A stretch of 64,000 nucleotides of DNA from Ashinkailepas kermadecensis (GCA_034440615.1 JAOTOM010004793.1:23501-87500), one strand, 5' to 3'; numbered from the stretch's first letter, positions 34,872-45,731 are shown. The notes: a model not told the origin generated them from the sequence alone. Made by a program: numbers and translations.

Positions 34872-36063
34872 ACTGTCAATGTGTCACAGAATATTAGATC
34901 GCTGCATTTTTCGCTTTCAATTTGGCATTCAACCCTGAACTAGAAAGCTGAAAGGAAGCAGAGCATGTAAAGGACCCAGTCTGCAGCAAGTGGAGCACAC
35001 ATAAACTAAATATTTGCGATAGCTAAAATTCCGCCACAACTATTTGGGCCTATTGATTTTCCGGTTGGAAACATCTCTACGTGAATGTCCTTCCTCGTTT
35101 CCATATATTCATTCTTTGACAAGACCACACCAATGATGTCCATGGTCCAGCAAAGATGGCTATCGCTTCCACAAGACCACATCAAAGCTGTCCATGGTCC
35201 AGCAAAGATGTCTGGCGTAAGTCCAGGTCAGCTTCTCTAATGCACCAATATCAGATGTTCGCTGGCATGCATTAATTATATGTTCCTCAGGCCAGGTATA
35301 ATAGAGCTCAATATTCATTTTACACCTTTGCTGACTTTTTAAATATAGTGAACCCAATTCAACCCATGCCATGGGTTGAATATGAAAACATTGCTGCTAT
35401 TGCTACCAGTGTTAACAAACCTATTTTAGGATGTCATTTTTATTTCGCACTCGCAAATACTATGCTGCAATTTCGCTTTATCATGCAGTCATATATGCAC
35501 CAACTGAAATGGTAACATTTTCGTCAAAGTCGGGTCTGCATGTAAACCCAATTTTTACATAGGTAGTTATAGTTGGGTCCAAAATTACGCCCCGTACAAA
35601 TTGGAATCTACGCATACGTCAGAGATCATGTTTGGTTAATACTCGAAAATGACCGAGTAATGGTCGATGACCCATGCAAGCACGTCAGGTGGGTGGTCCA
35701 TCACTCCACTACATCCAACATTGGCCAAGTGTGGAAACAAATGAGATCAATTCGCTATTTCGGCAAAAAAATAGAACGATCTGGCAAAACAGTCGGCTTG
35801 TGACGCAAGAGCCCAATGGCCTGGCAGCATATCCTGTCTGATTTTGTATGTCATAAGGTGGGCGTAAATGCCTTGCTATTTACATCAAGAATCGGCGCGC
35901 TCACGAGCGCCGTTTTTTTCGTCATAGATGTGAGAAAAACACATCAGCGAGAGGGATCACATCATCCCTCCTGCACTGGTTGGGGTCAACTTCCCTATGC
36001 ATGAGCATGAACCCCTACGGTGCTGAATTGGGAGACTCTTCGAGATCACCTCTTTCTGTGCAC
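34872..36063. other. 1.2 kb unique DNA, no gene recognised
   Basis: Contains a 52-bp direct duplication at 35119-35208 (ACAAGACCAC ... TCCATGGTCCAGCAAAGATG twice). Other open frames are short and unrecognised. Confidence 0.5.
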
Positions 36064-36225
36064 CTAGCCAGCATATAAATTGTGACCCAGTTAGCTTCTG
36101 ACGGTAGCATTAGTATCAAGTCAGGCAGACAAATCGTGGCTGTAGATGGTCGAACTTGCCGGCTGCTGTCCGCCGCATATGGTGCGGCGCGCTAATTTCC
36201 TGAGCCAGCGTCTGTGAGCCGGCCG

Positions 36226-36630
36226 AAGGCACCACGAGACTTCCGCCGGGTGTGGCGGGTTATATGGTACGGCCGCTGACCCCACCAGACTTCCGCCCGG
36301 TGTGACGGGTTATATGGTACGGCCGTCGACCCCACGAGACTTCCGCCGGGTGTGGCGGGTTATATGGTACGGCCGCTGACCCCACCAGACTTCCGCCCGG
36401 TGTGATGGGTTATATGGTACGGCCGTCGACCCCACCAGACTTCCGCCCGGTGTGACGGGTTATATGGTACGGCCGTCGACCCCACGAGACTTCCGCCGCG
36501 TGTGGTGGGCTATAAGGTACAGCGGCAGGCCCCACGGGACTTCCGCCGGGTGTGGTGGGCTATATGGTACAGCGGCCGGCCCCACCAGACTTCCGCCCGG
36601 TGTGACGGGTTATATGGTACGGCTGCCGGT
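36226..36630. repeat. 50-bp tandem array inside foldback element
   Basis: About eight units beginning ACTTCCGCC and including TGTGACGGGTTATATGGTAC. Two variants (CCGCTGACCCCACC and CCGTCGACCCCACG) alternate. The unit's GTTATATGG end is shared with the sequence opposite the central hairpin, so the repeat was probably born from the element's own arm. Confidence 0.92.
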
Positions 36631-36690
36631 CAGTGAGGTGCGGAAGCCCACAGCGACTCCATGAGCACTGGGGGCTTCCGCACCCCACTG
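36631..36690. repeat. central hairpin of the foldback element
   Basis: CAGTGAGGTGCGGAAGCCC at 36631-36649 pairs with GGGCTTCCGCACCCCACTG at 36672-36690, with one mismatch and a ~22-base loop. The pairing continues outward as the element arms. Confidence 0.92.
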
Positions 36691-36866
36691 ATCGCGACCG
36701 ACAGCCATATAACATAGACTCTGCTCAGTAGATCAGCTCGCCGCACCAGGCATTGCGATGCGGCGACAGCGCCCGGCAAGTTCAAACATCTGCAGCTATG
36801 ATTTGACCGCCTAACCGGATGCTAATCTGCTGCCAGAAGCTAACTGCGTAACAAAATATGCGTGAA

Positions 36867-37299
36867 AAAAAACGCGCTTGACCCCATCATATCTATATTT
36901 CGTCACTAAGCAACACGTTAAGTACAAGACGAAAAGTAAATATTCTGACAGTCAGGCAAATCCACATGACAAAACTCGGCGTGACATGTCAATCTACATG
37001 TGTTACATGTGTGTTACTGTCATGTCAATCTACATGTGACATGTGTTACTGGGAACAACGTCGTTGCGAGGCGAAAATGAATAATATTTTCATTACATTT
37101 TGTGTGCATCAAACAGGTCGCTGTGACATGTTGACCTTAGATGCACGTTCATCATCACTCTGACGACCTTTTTCTAATTGGACGTGCTGTAGAATTGTTT
37201 CCACCTAATGCCGGGGTCTTAAAATGTGGTCATCATTCTGCACGTCAAATTGGATCAGGTTTTCGATTTGTTGACTCCGTCATTGCGGACGTATGCTAG
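36867..37299. other. unique DNA, no gene seen
   Basis: Small duplication of CATGTCAATCTACATGTG at about 36985 and 37020. Nothing else is recognised. Confidence 0.55.
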
Positions 37300-38128
37300 T
37301 TTTATGTCACCGTCCTCCGATTTTGTCAGTTTTTATGTTGCCATCTTCCGAGTTTGTCAGTTGTATGTCACCGTCTCCGAGGCTGTCAGTTTTATATCAC
37401 CGTCCTTCGAGGTCATTAGTTTTATATCACCGCCCTCCGATGTTGTCAGTATTATGTCACCGTCCTCCGAGGTTCTCAGTTTTATGTCACCATCCACCGA
37501 TGCCGTTGATTTTATGTCACCGTCCTCCGAGGTTGTCAGTGTTATGCCACCGTCCTCCGAGGTCGTTAGTTTTATGTCATCACCCTCCGAGGTCATTGGT
37601 TGTATGTCCCCGTCCTCCGAGGTCGTTAGTTTTATGTCCCCGTCCTCCGAGGTCATTAGTTTTATGTCATCACCCTCCGAGGTCATTGGTTGTATGTCAC
37701 CGTCCTCCGAGGTCATTAGTTTTATGTCCCCGTCCTCCGAGGTCATTAGTTTTATGTCCCCGTCCTCCGAGGTCGTTGGTTGTATGTCACCGTCCTCCGA
37801 GGTCGTTAGTTTTATGTCCCCGTCCTCCGAGGTCATTAGTTTTATGTCCCCGTCCTCCGAGGTCATTAGTTTTATGTCCCCGTCCTCCGAGGTCGTTAGT
37901 TTTATGTCCCCGTCCTCCGAGGTCATTAGTTTTATGTCCCCGTCCTCCGAGGTCATTAGTTTTATGTCCCCGTCCTCCGAGGTCATTAGTTTTATGTCCC
38001 CGTCCTCCGAGGTCGTTAGTTTTATGTCACCGTCCTCCGAAGTCGTTAGTTTCATGTTACCGTCTTTCGAGGTCATTGGTTTTATGTCGCCGTACTCCGA
38101 GGTTATCAGTTTTGCCACCATCCTCTGA
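37300..38128. repeat. 30-bp tandem array
   Basis: About 27 units of CCTCCGAGGTCATTAGTTTT followed by ATGTCCCCGT. The left end is diverged and the middle (37560-38030) nearly uniform, with ordered GTCATT/GTCGTT variants. Frames stay open for 250-360 codons on both strands because of the period; no domain or signal peptide supports a protein. Confidence 0.95.
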
Positions 38129-38205
38129 GGTGGTTAGTTTTCCTCACGACAGCACAAGGTTAAAAATTGGAGATACTATAAGAAAAGAAAAGCTCAGGCC
38201 ACCCC

Positions 38206-38475
38206 GATGGCTCAGTTGGTTAGAGCGCCGACCTGTATTGGTCTCCCCTGTCCTCGCGAGACAGGTTTCGAGTCGCTTCACGCCTCGCAGAGCCTCTGGC
38301 TTTGAGAGTCAATTGGCGACTGGCTCAATAAGGCACGGACGCGGCACCTGGACGGCCGTGTCGGCACATTGACTGTGTTCAGAAAATTGACTCTGTTCGG
38401 GGGGTTAGGGGCGCATCGACTGCAGAGGTCATGCAGCATTGACTCTGTTCAATAATATGTGCAGCAATAATAAGC
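38206..38475 (+). mobile_element. tRNA-derived SINE, family 2, copy 1
   Basis: Begins with tRNA-like CCCGATGGCTCAGTTGGTTA (A box) and a GGTTTCGAGTC B box, with a short insertion in the anticodon region (TATTGGTCTCCCCTGTCCTC). The body ends with repeats of ATTGACTCTGTTCA and CAGCAATAAT. It is homologous along its length to 41532-41845, so it is a dispersed family and not a tRNA gene. Confidence 0.8.
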
Positions 38476-40262
38476 TCAGTTCCTCAACAATATATGGGAA
38501 CTCAAAATGTTGTATTTCACAAATTGTTCAGTTGTAGGATGTGCATAGTTTTGTTTATGTGTAGTTCTGAATGTCTTTTTTTGTACTTTAATAATCCTGT
38601 CTAATCTTGTTGGATAGTTGCTTCCCCATATTAATGCACAGTAACTTAGCTGGCGAAGAATCAAAGTATTGCATACATATTTCAACTCAAGACTTGTGAT
38701 AAAGACGTAATTATTTCAAGTACGCCTAATATTCAGCTAGTTTCCGCAGCAATATATCCTATGTGATCTTTCCATTATTATTTTTTTTAAACCGTTATGA
38801 CAAGATGATATGTGATTTGCTACTTTCCGTCAACTATTAGAGAAAGCATGCTTATATTTAAGTCAGCACAGCGCAGAGTTCTTGGGAACCTCATACGCTG
38901 TAAATTTCAGTAGGATGTTCATACTCACAGTATCAATAGCCTTCTTCAGATGAATATGCAGCCCACTAGTAAGTTCTCTATGTTCTGAAAATTTGGCAAT
39001 TTCATTATAAGTGTGAGAAATTGGCATGTAGGTACTGTGTTTTTATAAATATAAATTGAAGAGGACTGAGTACATTATTCAGTCCCAGGTAAGACGGGAG
39101 ATAAGAATACTTCACTTTTCAAGCATTTTGGAGAGTCCTAGTTGCCTTAAAATTTGTCTAGAATTGGCAAATGTGCTCCAATCTCATGCCTTAAAATACG
39201 GGGATAATTATGGCTCGTTTTAGTTGTTCAGTGATAACTTCATATTGTAGGCAGAAGCTACGGAAATTGGTATTACAAAAATATGTGTGTGTGTGTGTGT
39301 GTGTCAATACAAGAGGTTTTGGAAGAATCCAAGCAGCGCCACGTCCAAAGGGCTTCAGTGACTTTATAATTGTTTCCACTTGGGCTTCATTAGAGTTGGT
39401 GTTTTGTTCAAAACTATATAGTTGGTGTTTTGTTCAATACTCTGGAAGGTATTCGAATGGATCTCTGTTAGACAACTGACTTCTTCAATTTGCCGCGAAA
39501 AGTTCAAAAGAAGTTTAAAACATTACAGATTTCTTCTATTTGATATTGATTGTCGTCTTCATCTATCATTGCTTCTTGGTTTTTTTAGCTATATGCTTAT
39601 TTATCAGCATATTTAAGATGTACCAAGTTTTCTTTCCATTGGTTTTGTTATTGTGTGGTGGAAGGGTGCAATATATTTTCGTTGCTTCTCTTATGATCTC
39701 GATCAGAATATTTCTGTAATATATATATCTTTTGTTTCATTCTGTGTATTTTGGTTCTTAAATAGTATTTCATGTAGTTTGTTCTTTCGGCATAGGTAAC
39801 ACGATATACCACCCTTAATCCATGTTTTCATGGGGGTATTTGTCCTGCTTGAAATTCTTTGCTTTGCAATCAGTTTCATTTCATTCACATACGCTAAGTG
39901 AAAATCAGTGCATGCTGTTTTTCGATCGTAGTGGTGATGGCAATTATCCAAGATAAGTAACTAAATAATTATTAAGTCATGCATTTGATTGAAATCAAGC
40001 ATATATCGTGAATATTTCGATGAACATTCTTTTGCCCAGGTGGTTAATGTTACAGACACTGGAAAATGGTCTGACACATCCTCTATCAGTATGCCTGCAG
40101 AGGAGATGCAGGAAATACCATTCATGAAGACATTGTCTAAGTAGGGACGGCCAGTATTTTGTTCCCGAGTAGGATTTGTGATTGCGGGCAAAAATTGCAT
40201 GATAACAATTGGTTCGAGAACATCTGCACCGTTTTGTCATGTTCAAGATTTGGTAAACCATA
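38476..40262 (-). pseudogene. decayed non-LTR retrotransposon (endonuclease and RT)
   Basis: Read on the minus strand, pieces appear in the right order for a LINE ORF2. (1) 40261-39961: the end of an APE endonuclease, with RPYLDNVFMN and the SDHFPV signature. (2) About 39950-39703: linker with PMKTWIKGG and LCRKNKLHEILFKN. (3) 39380-38900: RT motifs including EQLKRAIIIPVF, KHSTYMPISHTYNEIA and LKKAIDTV (the catalytic Asp of the first block is lost). (4) 38685-38476: LSYCALIWGSNYPTRLDRI, the post-RT C-terminal motif. Many stops, frameshifts and a (GT)n insertion at 39285-39304 show it is dead. The clade (jockey-, CR1- or RTE-like) is unresolved. Confidence 0.8.
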
Positions 40263-40898
40263 GCTAAAATCTCCTGTTATAATTGCAAGCCTCCTCTCAT
40301 TTGCTTTTATTTGTGGTACTTTGTGTCAGTGCCTTCAATGAAATTAAATTATGAATTCAATTAAATTGTCACTGTGGGAGATTGCTATGTAGGTTTATTG
40401 CGGAGAAACTCCCCATGCTCACATATCCACATAATCAGCCGACTAAATAAGGCAGCATAAGGTAGGGTAGGTGCACATCACTCGCCAGACAACGTGCAGA
40501 AGGTAATAAGCTCCACCCACCAGGGCGGGTATCGACAACGTCAAGCTCAGCACAAAGCCGGCTCCGCTCCGCAAGCGCGCCCGTCAGAGGACTGAGGAGG
40601 CAGTCGGCCATTGTCTGCACGGCCGGTGATAACCCCCCACACACACACACCGAAGGCTCGGTTTTTGCGGCTCCGGGGCCGCCATAATCCACCGCCGTTC
40701 CGTCCCGTCGCAGACTGATGCCGGCCGGAGGCCAGTGCCAATTACTCCCGATAAAGCCCTGGCGGCCCTCGCTCTCAGTGGTCCGGCCTTGACCCGTGCT
40801 GACGTGGTCACACGGGCCATCCCCACCTACGCCGCAGACTCTGCCGGCCGTGACCCCTCCCCCCCCCACCCCACTCCAACAAACACACCGCAGCCGGT
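40263..40898. other. unique DNA, no gene seen
   Basis: The first ~170 bp may be a further decayed part of the LINE endonuclease. The remainder is GC-rich, with a CA run at 40639-40650, and is not recognised. Confidence 0.45.
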
Positions 40899-41018
40899 GT
40901 TGTGTCCTTGTGTCCTTCTCGTGTCCTCCTCGTGTCCTCGTGTTCTCATCCTGTCCTCATGTCCTCCTCGTGTCCTCATCGTGTCCTCATCGTGTCCTTC
41001 TCGTGTCCTCCTCAACCG
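40899..41018. repeat. GTGTCCTC short-period repeat
   Basis: About ten imperfect copies of a 9-12-bp TCCTC(G/A)TGTCCT motif, pyrimidine-rich on this strand. Confidence 0.9.
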
Positions 41019-41531
41019 TGCGAGAACTTCTCAGTGACGGAGAACCCCCTTAATGACCTTCCGGTGACTTAGTGACCTCGATTTATGTTGGGTCTCTATA
41101 TGGCCAGCCGTCAAAAAGTCAGGACAGTCAGCTTAAGAAAGCCTTGTGATACCAATACATACGTCATCATTCGCTAGAACTTTAGTTCAGTACGAATACT
41201 TGCATGCTTTTAACCGTCTTTGGTTTTGCAGATAGGCCACCGCCAGGTATTAGTAGAAGTAGCCCCAGGGGCACCTCAGCTAGGTAACAAGCCAGTAACA
41301 CTTGAGCTTCTTGAGTACATGGAGTGCATCAGTGACTTGCAACGTTGCTGTGTTCTGCATGCTGCATATTTCACCAGCGAACAGAAGGAATGTTGAGTGG
41401 AGGCGGCCACCGGCTGTTGTGGCATCGCCGTCCGGAGTCAGCCAAGCTGGGTGTGAGGGGGGAGGGGGTCACGCTCCCACCCCAAGCCAAGACGTTAGAG
41501 GAAGTCCTGGATTCAGGGAGTATGCTTACCA
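41019..41531. other. unique DNA, no gene seen
   Basis: No recognised coding or RNA feature. Confidence 0.5.
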
Positions 41532-41845
41532 AAGCCCGGTAGCGCAGTTGGTTAGAGCGTCGACCTGCACTGGTCTCCCCTGTCCTGGCAACACAGGGTT
41601 CGAGGCGCTTCAGGCGCTCGCATTCAGCCCCCGGCTGGGAAGGTCAGCTGGCAACTGGCCCGCCAAGGCATGGGACGAGCTGCCGGGGCGGCCGTGTCGA
41701 TGCATTGACGGCACGTTAAACTCTTGTTCAAAATTTTGCAGCTGAACTGGAATTAATTGATCGGGTGGTGGGGCCAGGGCTCACGCAGCATGCTCTGCTT
41801 AGCAATAGGACCCTGGTTCATAAAGCCACCCCAGCAATAATTCAG
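41532..41845 (+). mobile_element. tRNA-derived SINE, family 2, copy 2
   Basis: Second copy of the element at 38206. The A-box region is CCCGGTAGCGCAGTTGGTTA and the B box GGTTCGAGGC, with the same TGGTCTCCCCTGTCCT segment between them. The body ends near CACCCCAGCAATAAT. It differs from copy 1 by many substitutions and small indels. The region between the boxes does not fold as a tRNA. Confidence 0.8.
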
Positions 41846-42395
41846 ACTGAATGTCTACAATAAAATTAAAATGGTTGCGAGACAAATTGAAACCGAATAA
41901 ATTGCATTTTCTTGCCCAGCCACTAGAGTTCGGGGTTCGCCGTTTTACCGGCAATAAACCTCGTACCAACAATCCAACAATGAATCCAGTGGCGTGATTT
42001 CAATTCAGGCTATCCAGAGGATCGTTCTCTTGAAGTCGCCAGCAGCAGCGTTCCGGCTATATTCCCAGAGGCGGTGTCCCGGTCAGGCTTCCAGCATTAG
42101 GTGGGTGGGTGTGCACGGCACAGACCCCTTTAAATGGGCATGGATGCGGCTTGAAAGTTCTTGGTAGGGCATTCAATCCACATGTGTTGAGGGGATCAGG
42201 GGAATAGGGCTGGATAGCTAAGGTAGATAGGCATTGATAGGTGTGTGGGATGTTGGTGGATGGTTTCTTTAGGATGTGGTGATGGCTGGGGTGGGTCTTT
42301 TTACCGGGCTTATGGTATCTTCCATTTACAGACTTAACTGTATGGGCCCTTGTGGCTCTTATTAAGTCTAATCTCTTTATGACTTTATGATTAGT
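41846..42395. other. unique DNA with a possible LINE 3' tail
   Basis: At 42340-42395 the plus strand reads GGGCCCTTGTGGCTCTTATT and then CTCTTTATGACTTTATGA. This resembles the 3' end of the LINE at 60635-61260 (minus strand), which reads GGGCCCTTGTGGCTCATAGT followed by CTTTTATGCCTTTAT. It may be the last bases of a related LINE. Otherwise nothing is recognised. Confidence 0.45.
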
Positions 42396-42820
42396 GTTTT
42401 CGTCAGGTTCCCAGCAGTAGTGCCCCGGTCAGGTTCCCAGCAGTAGTGCCCCGGTCAGGTTCCCAGAGTAGTGCCCCGAGTCCAGTAGTAGTGTCCCGGT
42501 CAGGTTACCAGTAGTAGTGTTCCGGTCAGGTTCCCAGTAGTAGTGTTCCGGTCAGGTTCCCAGTAGTAATGCCCCGGTGAGGTTACCAGCAGCAGTGTGC
42601 CGGTCAGGTTCCCAGTAGTAGTGTCCCGGTCAGGTTCCCAGTAGTAGTGTTCCGGTCAGGTTCCCAGTAGTAGTGTTCCGGTCAGGTTACCAGTAGTAGC
42701 GTCCCGGTCAAGTTATCAGCAGCAGTGCCCCGGTCAGGTTGCCACCAGCAGTGCCCCGGTCAGGTTGCCACCAGCAGTGCCCCGGTCAGGTTGCCACCAG
42801 CAGTGCCCCGGTCAGGTTGC
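42396..42820. repeat. 26-bp tandem array upstream of the GPCR exon
   Basis: About 16 units of CCGGTCAGGTTCCCAGTAGT followed by AGTGTC. The last four units change to GTTGCCACCAGCAGTGCCCC. It ends about 760 bp before the start codon of the receptor exon and directly borders the GC-rich putative promoter. Confidence 0.95.
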
Positions 42821-43093
42821 TTGCGGCGCCGGCGGCGGCTCTGGTGTGGGCTGGCGGCGGTCGCAGCTGTCGACGGTTCGGCAGAACGGCGGCGGTAGCG
42901 CGCCAGTCGGCGGCCGGCGGTCCTCGGCGCTGCACGGGCGGCGCGCGCGCACCACGGACGACAGCACGTGTCGGCAGGAAGTGGCGGCCGCCGCCGGATG
43001 TCGGGCGTGATCCGGTGACGTGACGTCAGTGTCGGCTGCCGCGAGACGCCGCGAGACGCTCCGACAGCTGCCCCTGCCACCTGCGACTCCGGA
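42821..43093 (+). promoter_or_regulatory. GC-rich putative promoter with CRE-like site
   Basis: Strongly GC- and CpG-rich stretch (GGCGCCGGCGGCGGC-type runs) before the receptor exon, unlike the neighbouring DNA. At 43021-43028 there is a perfect TGACGTCA palindrome, the cAMP-response element core, with a second TGACG half site directly before it at 43016. No TATA box is obvious. Promoter function is inferred from position and composition. Confidence 0.45.
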
Positions 43094-43370
43094 GTGGTCG
43101 CGACAGGACCAGACAGGACACGCTACACGACCCGACAGGAGACACTACAAAATCCGGCGGGAGACACTATAAGACACACAGGACGCCATAAGGAACACCA
43201 CGACATCCTGCAAGCAAGAGACGTTGCAAGACTCCACAAGAGATTCTACAAGATTCCTCAGGAAACGACACAAGGCCCACAAGAGACACTACAAAACTCT
43301 ACAGGAGACGCTGTAAGATCCGACGGGAGACTCAACAGATCCGTCAGGAGACGTGGCGAGATTCAGCTGA
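43094..43370 (+). repeat. diverged ~24-bp repeat in putative 5' UTR
   Basis: About eleven loose copies of a 24-bp unit based on ACAGGAGACACTACAAGATCC (for example at 43134, 43158, 43282 and 43300). It lies between the GC-rich region and the start codon, so it would be transcribed if the promoter lies upstream. Confidence 0.65.
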
Positions 43371-43580
43371 AAGGTCGAGGAATCTAGACCAGGCTCCCCA
43401 CGGAAAGAGGCGAATTCGTTCGAAGCATCACAGAGAAGTCGTTCGGAACACGGACGGTCGCACAAAACTGCGGAACTTAGTCGCAAACGAGTGAACATAC
43501 GACGCCCAGGAGGCTGAAAAAGTGGAGCTCGAGAGCAGCAGCTGATTTGGCCTCCGCGGTGACACCGAAAGCCCTGTACC

Positions 43581-43754
43581 ATGGCTAATGTGACCGAAAT
43601 GTTGACGGAGACGGTGCCAATGCACGACGCAGCGCTGTTCGGCGACTACCCGCCCGGCCTGCTGCAGTTCGCCGCCGCCTTCTGCATCCTGTACATGGTG
43701 CTGGGCATCCCCGGAAACCTGATAACGATCGCCGCGCTCAGCAGGTATAAAAAG
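43581..43754 (+). CDS. rhodopsin-family GPCR, first coding exon (partial gene)
   Basis: Encodes 58 residues: a short extracellular N-terminus with an N-glycosylation sequon (N3-V-T), then transmembrane helix 1 at about residues 29-52 with the motif GIPGNLITIAAL. Asn46 is the invariant class A position 1.50, and RYKK begins intracellular loop 1. Class A GPCRs sit in the plasma membrane and signal through G proteins; the ligand is unknown here. The start is supported by CC-ATGG context and by an in-frame TGA at 43560. The exon ends in phase 0 at AAG|GTGAGT, a consensus splice donor. The pattern FAA..C..(M/V)LGIPGNLITI is closest, in my recollection, to arthropod moody/Tre1-like receptors; a melatonin-receptor-like protein is the alternative. 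Downstream exons (expected to begin with an RN.T-like loop and helix 2) are not found in the remaining 20 kb, so intron 1 is long or the model continues outside the window. Confidence 0.82.
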
Positions 43755-45290
43755 GTGAGTAGTCCACGCCCGGGTGGTCAATCATTTTCGTTACCCCATT
43801 TGGTGGAAATAGCTAGTAGCAGGTGTAGCAACTAGCCATTTTCACGACGGCTAATAAGCACCGGGATGCAATGTCGATGACTTCGTCTAGTATGAAGGGC
43901 ATATCATTGAAATATATGTACTTTATCTGTATATATGGAATGTTCAAGAAGTTTTAACTATGAAGTAATCAATTCAATATTAAACTTAACCAACATATTC
44001 AAATTGTGGCACTGTTCGAAAAAGCGCTCAATTCACAGAAACTTCTAGCCAATCTGGCCGCATTTGGCACCATGGCCGGGAGGTAGGAGTTGTCGGATAG
44101 AACATAAATTTGCCGTTGGATTACCAGCAAATATACAATATCAGGGAGAAAGTGGTAGTATATATCCTGCGGATGAATATTTTTCCTTTTACGTTTTATT
44201 TTATGGCTGTGAAATACCTGTAATATGAAGAAATATTTAAATACATCATTTCCAGATGCTACGATTCCTTCTTTACGCTCCCGAAAATATTAAATTATCT
44301 CCACTTTACAAGCGGGTTGTTTACAGTTGTAATGGCATCCGCTGTACCGCATCATACGTGGCTCCGTTTTTAAATTTTGCTGTACTCCTACATGAATAAC
44401 ATCTACTGTGGGGGAGGGCAATTGATCCTTGTCTTTGAATACCATACACGCAAGAAAGAACAAAGCATGAATTGTTTACAGCACCCAAAAGACCGCAACA
44501 CGTCCAAAATATGCGCATCTGAGACAAACTTGTTTGTTGGCTCGCCTGACATATTTCAGCCATAAATGATGCAATCAGAGCACAAATAATGACGTCATTT
44601 TTTAAACGTGGATTATGATTCGTCCCAGCTATCATAAAGGGCCAATCACTTACTGCAGTTGAAGTTGGCTGGCGATATTGATCAGAGTGGTCGAGTGCTC
44701 GGAAAATTTGGCATTTGAAGACCGCTGAATTCGACAAACAGCTGTTGTCATCGAGTTTACTTCCGAAGTCAGGCTCGCTTGGTCTGACTTCCAGATTTCC
44801 GACTAGATGACGTCCCAGGCGCGGATGTGGGTTACATTTTCAGGGTTTGTGCATAAACAAGCCGTAACTAGTCCAAAAACTTGTCGTATTAGGTAACTGA
44901 ACCTACTCTGTTTGTTTATTGATATCATAAATTGGTCCAATCTAAAGACTAAAAGCTTTCAGATCAACGTAATTACTATGCCCTGACCCCGCCATTGGGA
45001 TGTCATGACGATTACTCCCCGCGAGTGCACGCGTGAAACCGCCTACTGACTGTGTCCCTCGGAACTTCATTCCCTCAAGAGTTGCTACAACAAATCACAT
45101 ACTGGAAGCATATTATTGCCGCTTAGCACCCACGCTGTGCATCAGCATGGCGTCTAATGGCTTCCTAGTTTCTGTTCCTACTCGTCAGGCGTCGTCACAC
45201 AAAGGCGACGTCCTATGCACACGAACCGTATTTTCATCGACAACACTTGGCTCTCAGCACGACAGTGCCAGACAACATGCCGTGTCGCCC
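43755..45290 (+). other. start of GPCR intron 1, no exon seen
   Basis: AT-rich sequence from the splice donor onward with no recognisable second exon. No open stretch encodes a transmembrane helix 2 motif (LAxxD) on the plus strand. Confidence 0.55.
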
Positions 45291-45490
45291 GCAGCGACTG
45301 GTGTCCAAACAAGCGACTGGTGTCCAAACAAGCGACTGGTGTCCAAACAAGCGACTGGTGTCCAAACAAGCGACTGGTGTCCAAACAAGCGACTGGTGTC
45401 CAAACAAGCGACTGGTGTCCAAACAAGCGACTGGTGTCCAAACAAGCGACTGGTGTCCAAACAAGCGACTGGTGTCCAAACAAGCGCACC
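45291..45490. repeat. 19-bp tandem array
   Basis: Ten virtually perfect copies of GCGACTGGTGTCCAAACAA (19 bp). Because 19 leaves a remainder of 1 on division by three, all three plus frames read the same 19-residue cycle. The lack of mismatches implies very recent amplification. Confidence 0.96.
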
Positions 45491-45511
45491 ACGTCGTGTT
45501 CCCCGCACATT

Positions 45512-45731
45512 TGGAAGCGCACCGGAGCGCATTCCCACGACAGGCCGACATCACAGCGACTGCCCGCTCGTCCTGCGATCCGAACCGGAGCGCATTCCCA
45601 CAACAGGCCACACTCTCGACTTGCGAACCGCACCGGAGCGCATTCCCACGACAGGCCGACATCACAGCGACTGCCCGCTCGTCCTGCGATCCGAACCAGA
45701 GCGCATTCCTACAACAGGCCACACTCTCGAC
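45512..45731. repeat. 48/63-bp alternating array (left part of a split array)
   Basis: ACCGGAGCGCATTCCCAC occurs at 45521, 45584, 45632 and 45695 (the last with ACCAGAG), so 63- and 48-bp units alternate in a 111-bp higher-order period. The array is interrupted at 45731/45732 and continues in phase at 51499. Confidence 0.92.

Larger units (their letters stand above)
36064..36866. mobile_element. palindromic foldback element with minisatellite in one arm
   Basis: The outer left arm (about 36070-36225) and right arm (about 36695-36866) are reverse complements over their length: CAGTTAGCTTCTG, GAACTTGCCGG, GGTGCGGCG and CTGAGC..AG..TCT(A/G)TG appear in order on both sides. The arms meet in a central hairpin (36631-36690). 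The left arm is lengthened by about eight copies of a 50-bp repeat (36226-36630) that the right arm lacks. No coding capacity. It fits a non-autonomous foldback-type transposon. Confidence 0.8.

Noticed and set aside
37226..38372. Open frames of 250-360 codons on both strands over the 30-bp array
   Set aside because: The period is divisible by three, so any stop-free unit keeps the frame open. No signal peptide, domain or splice context is present and both strands are equally open.
41534..41616. Candidate tRNA gene
   Set aside because: An insertion separates the boxes and the anticodon arm does not fold. A second copy at 38206 shows it is a SINE.
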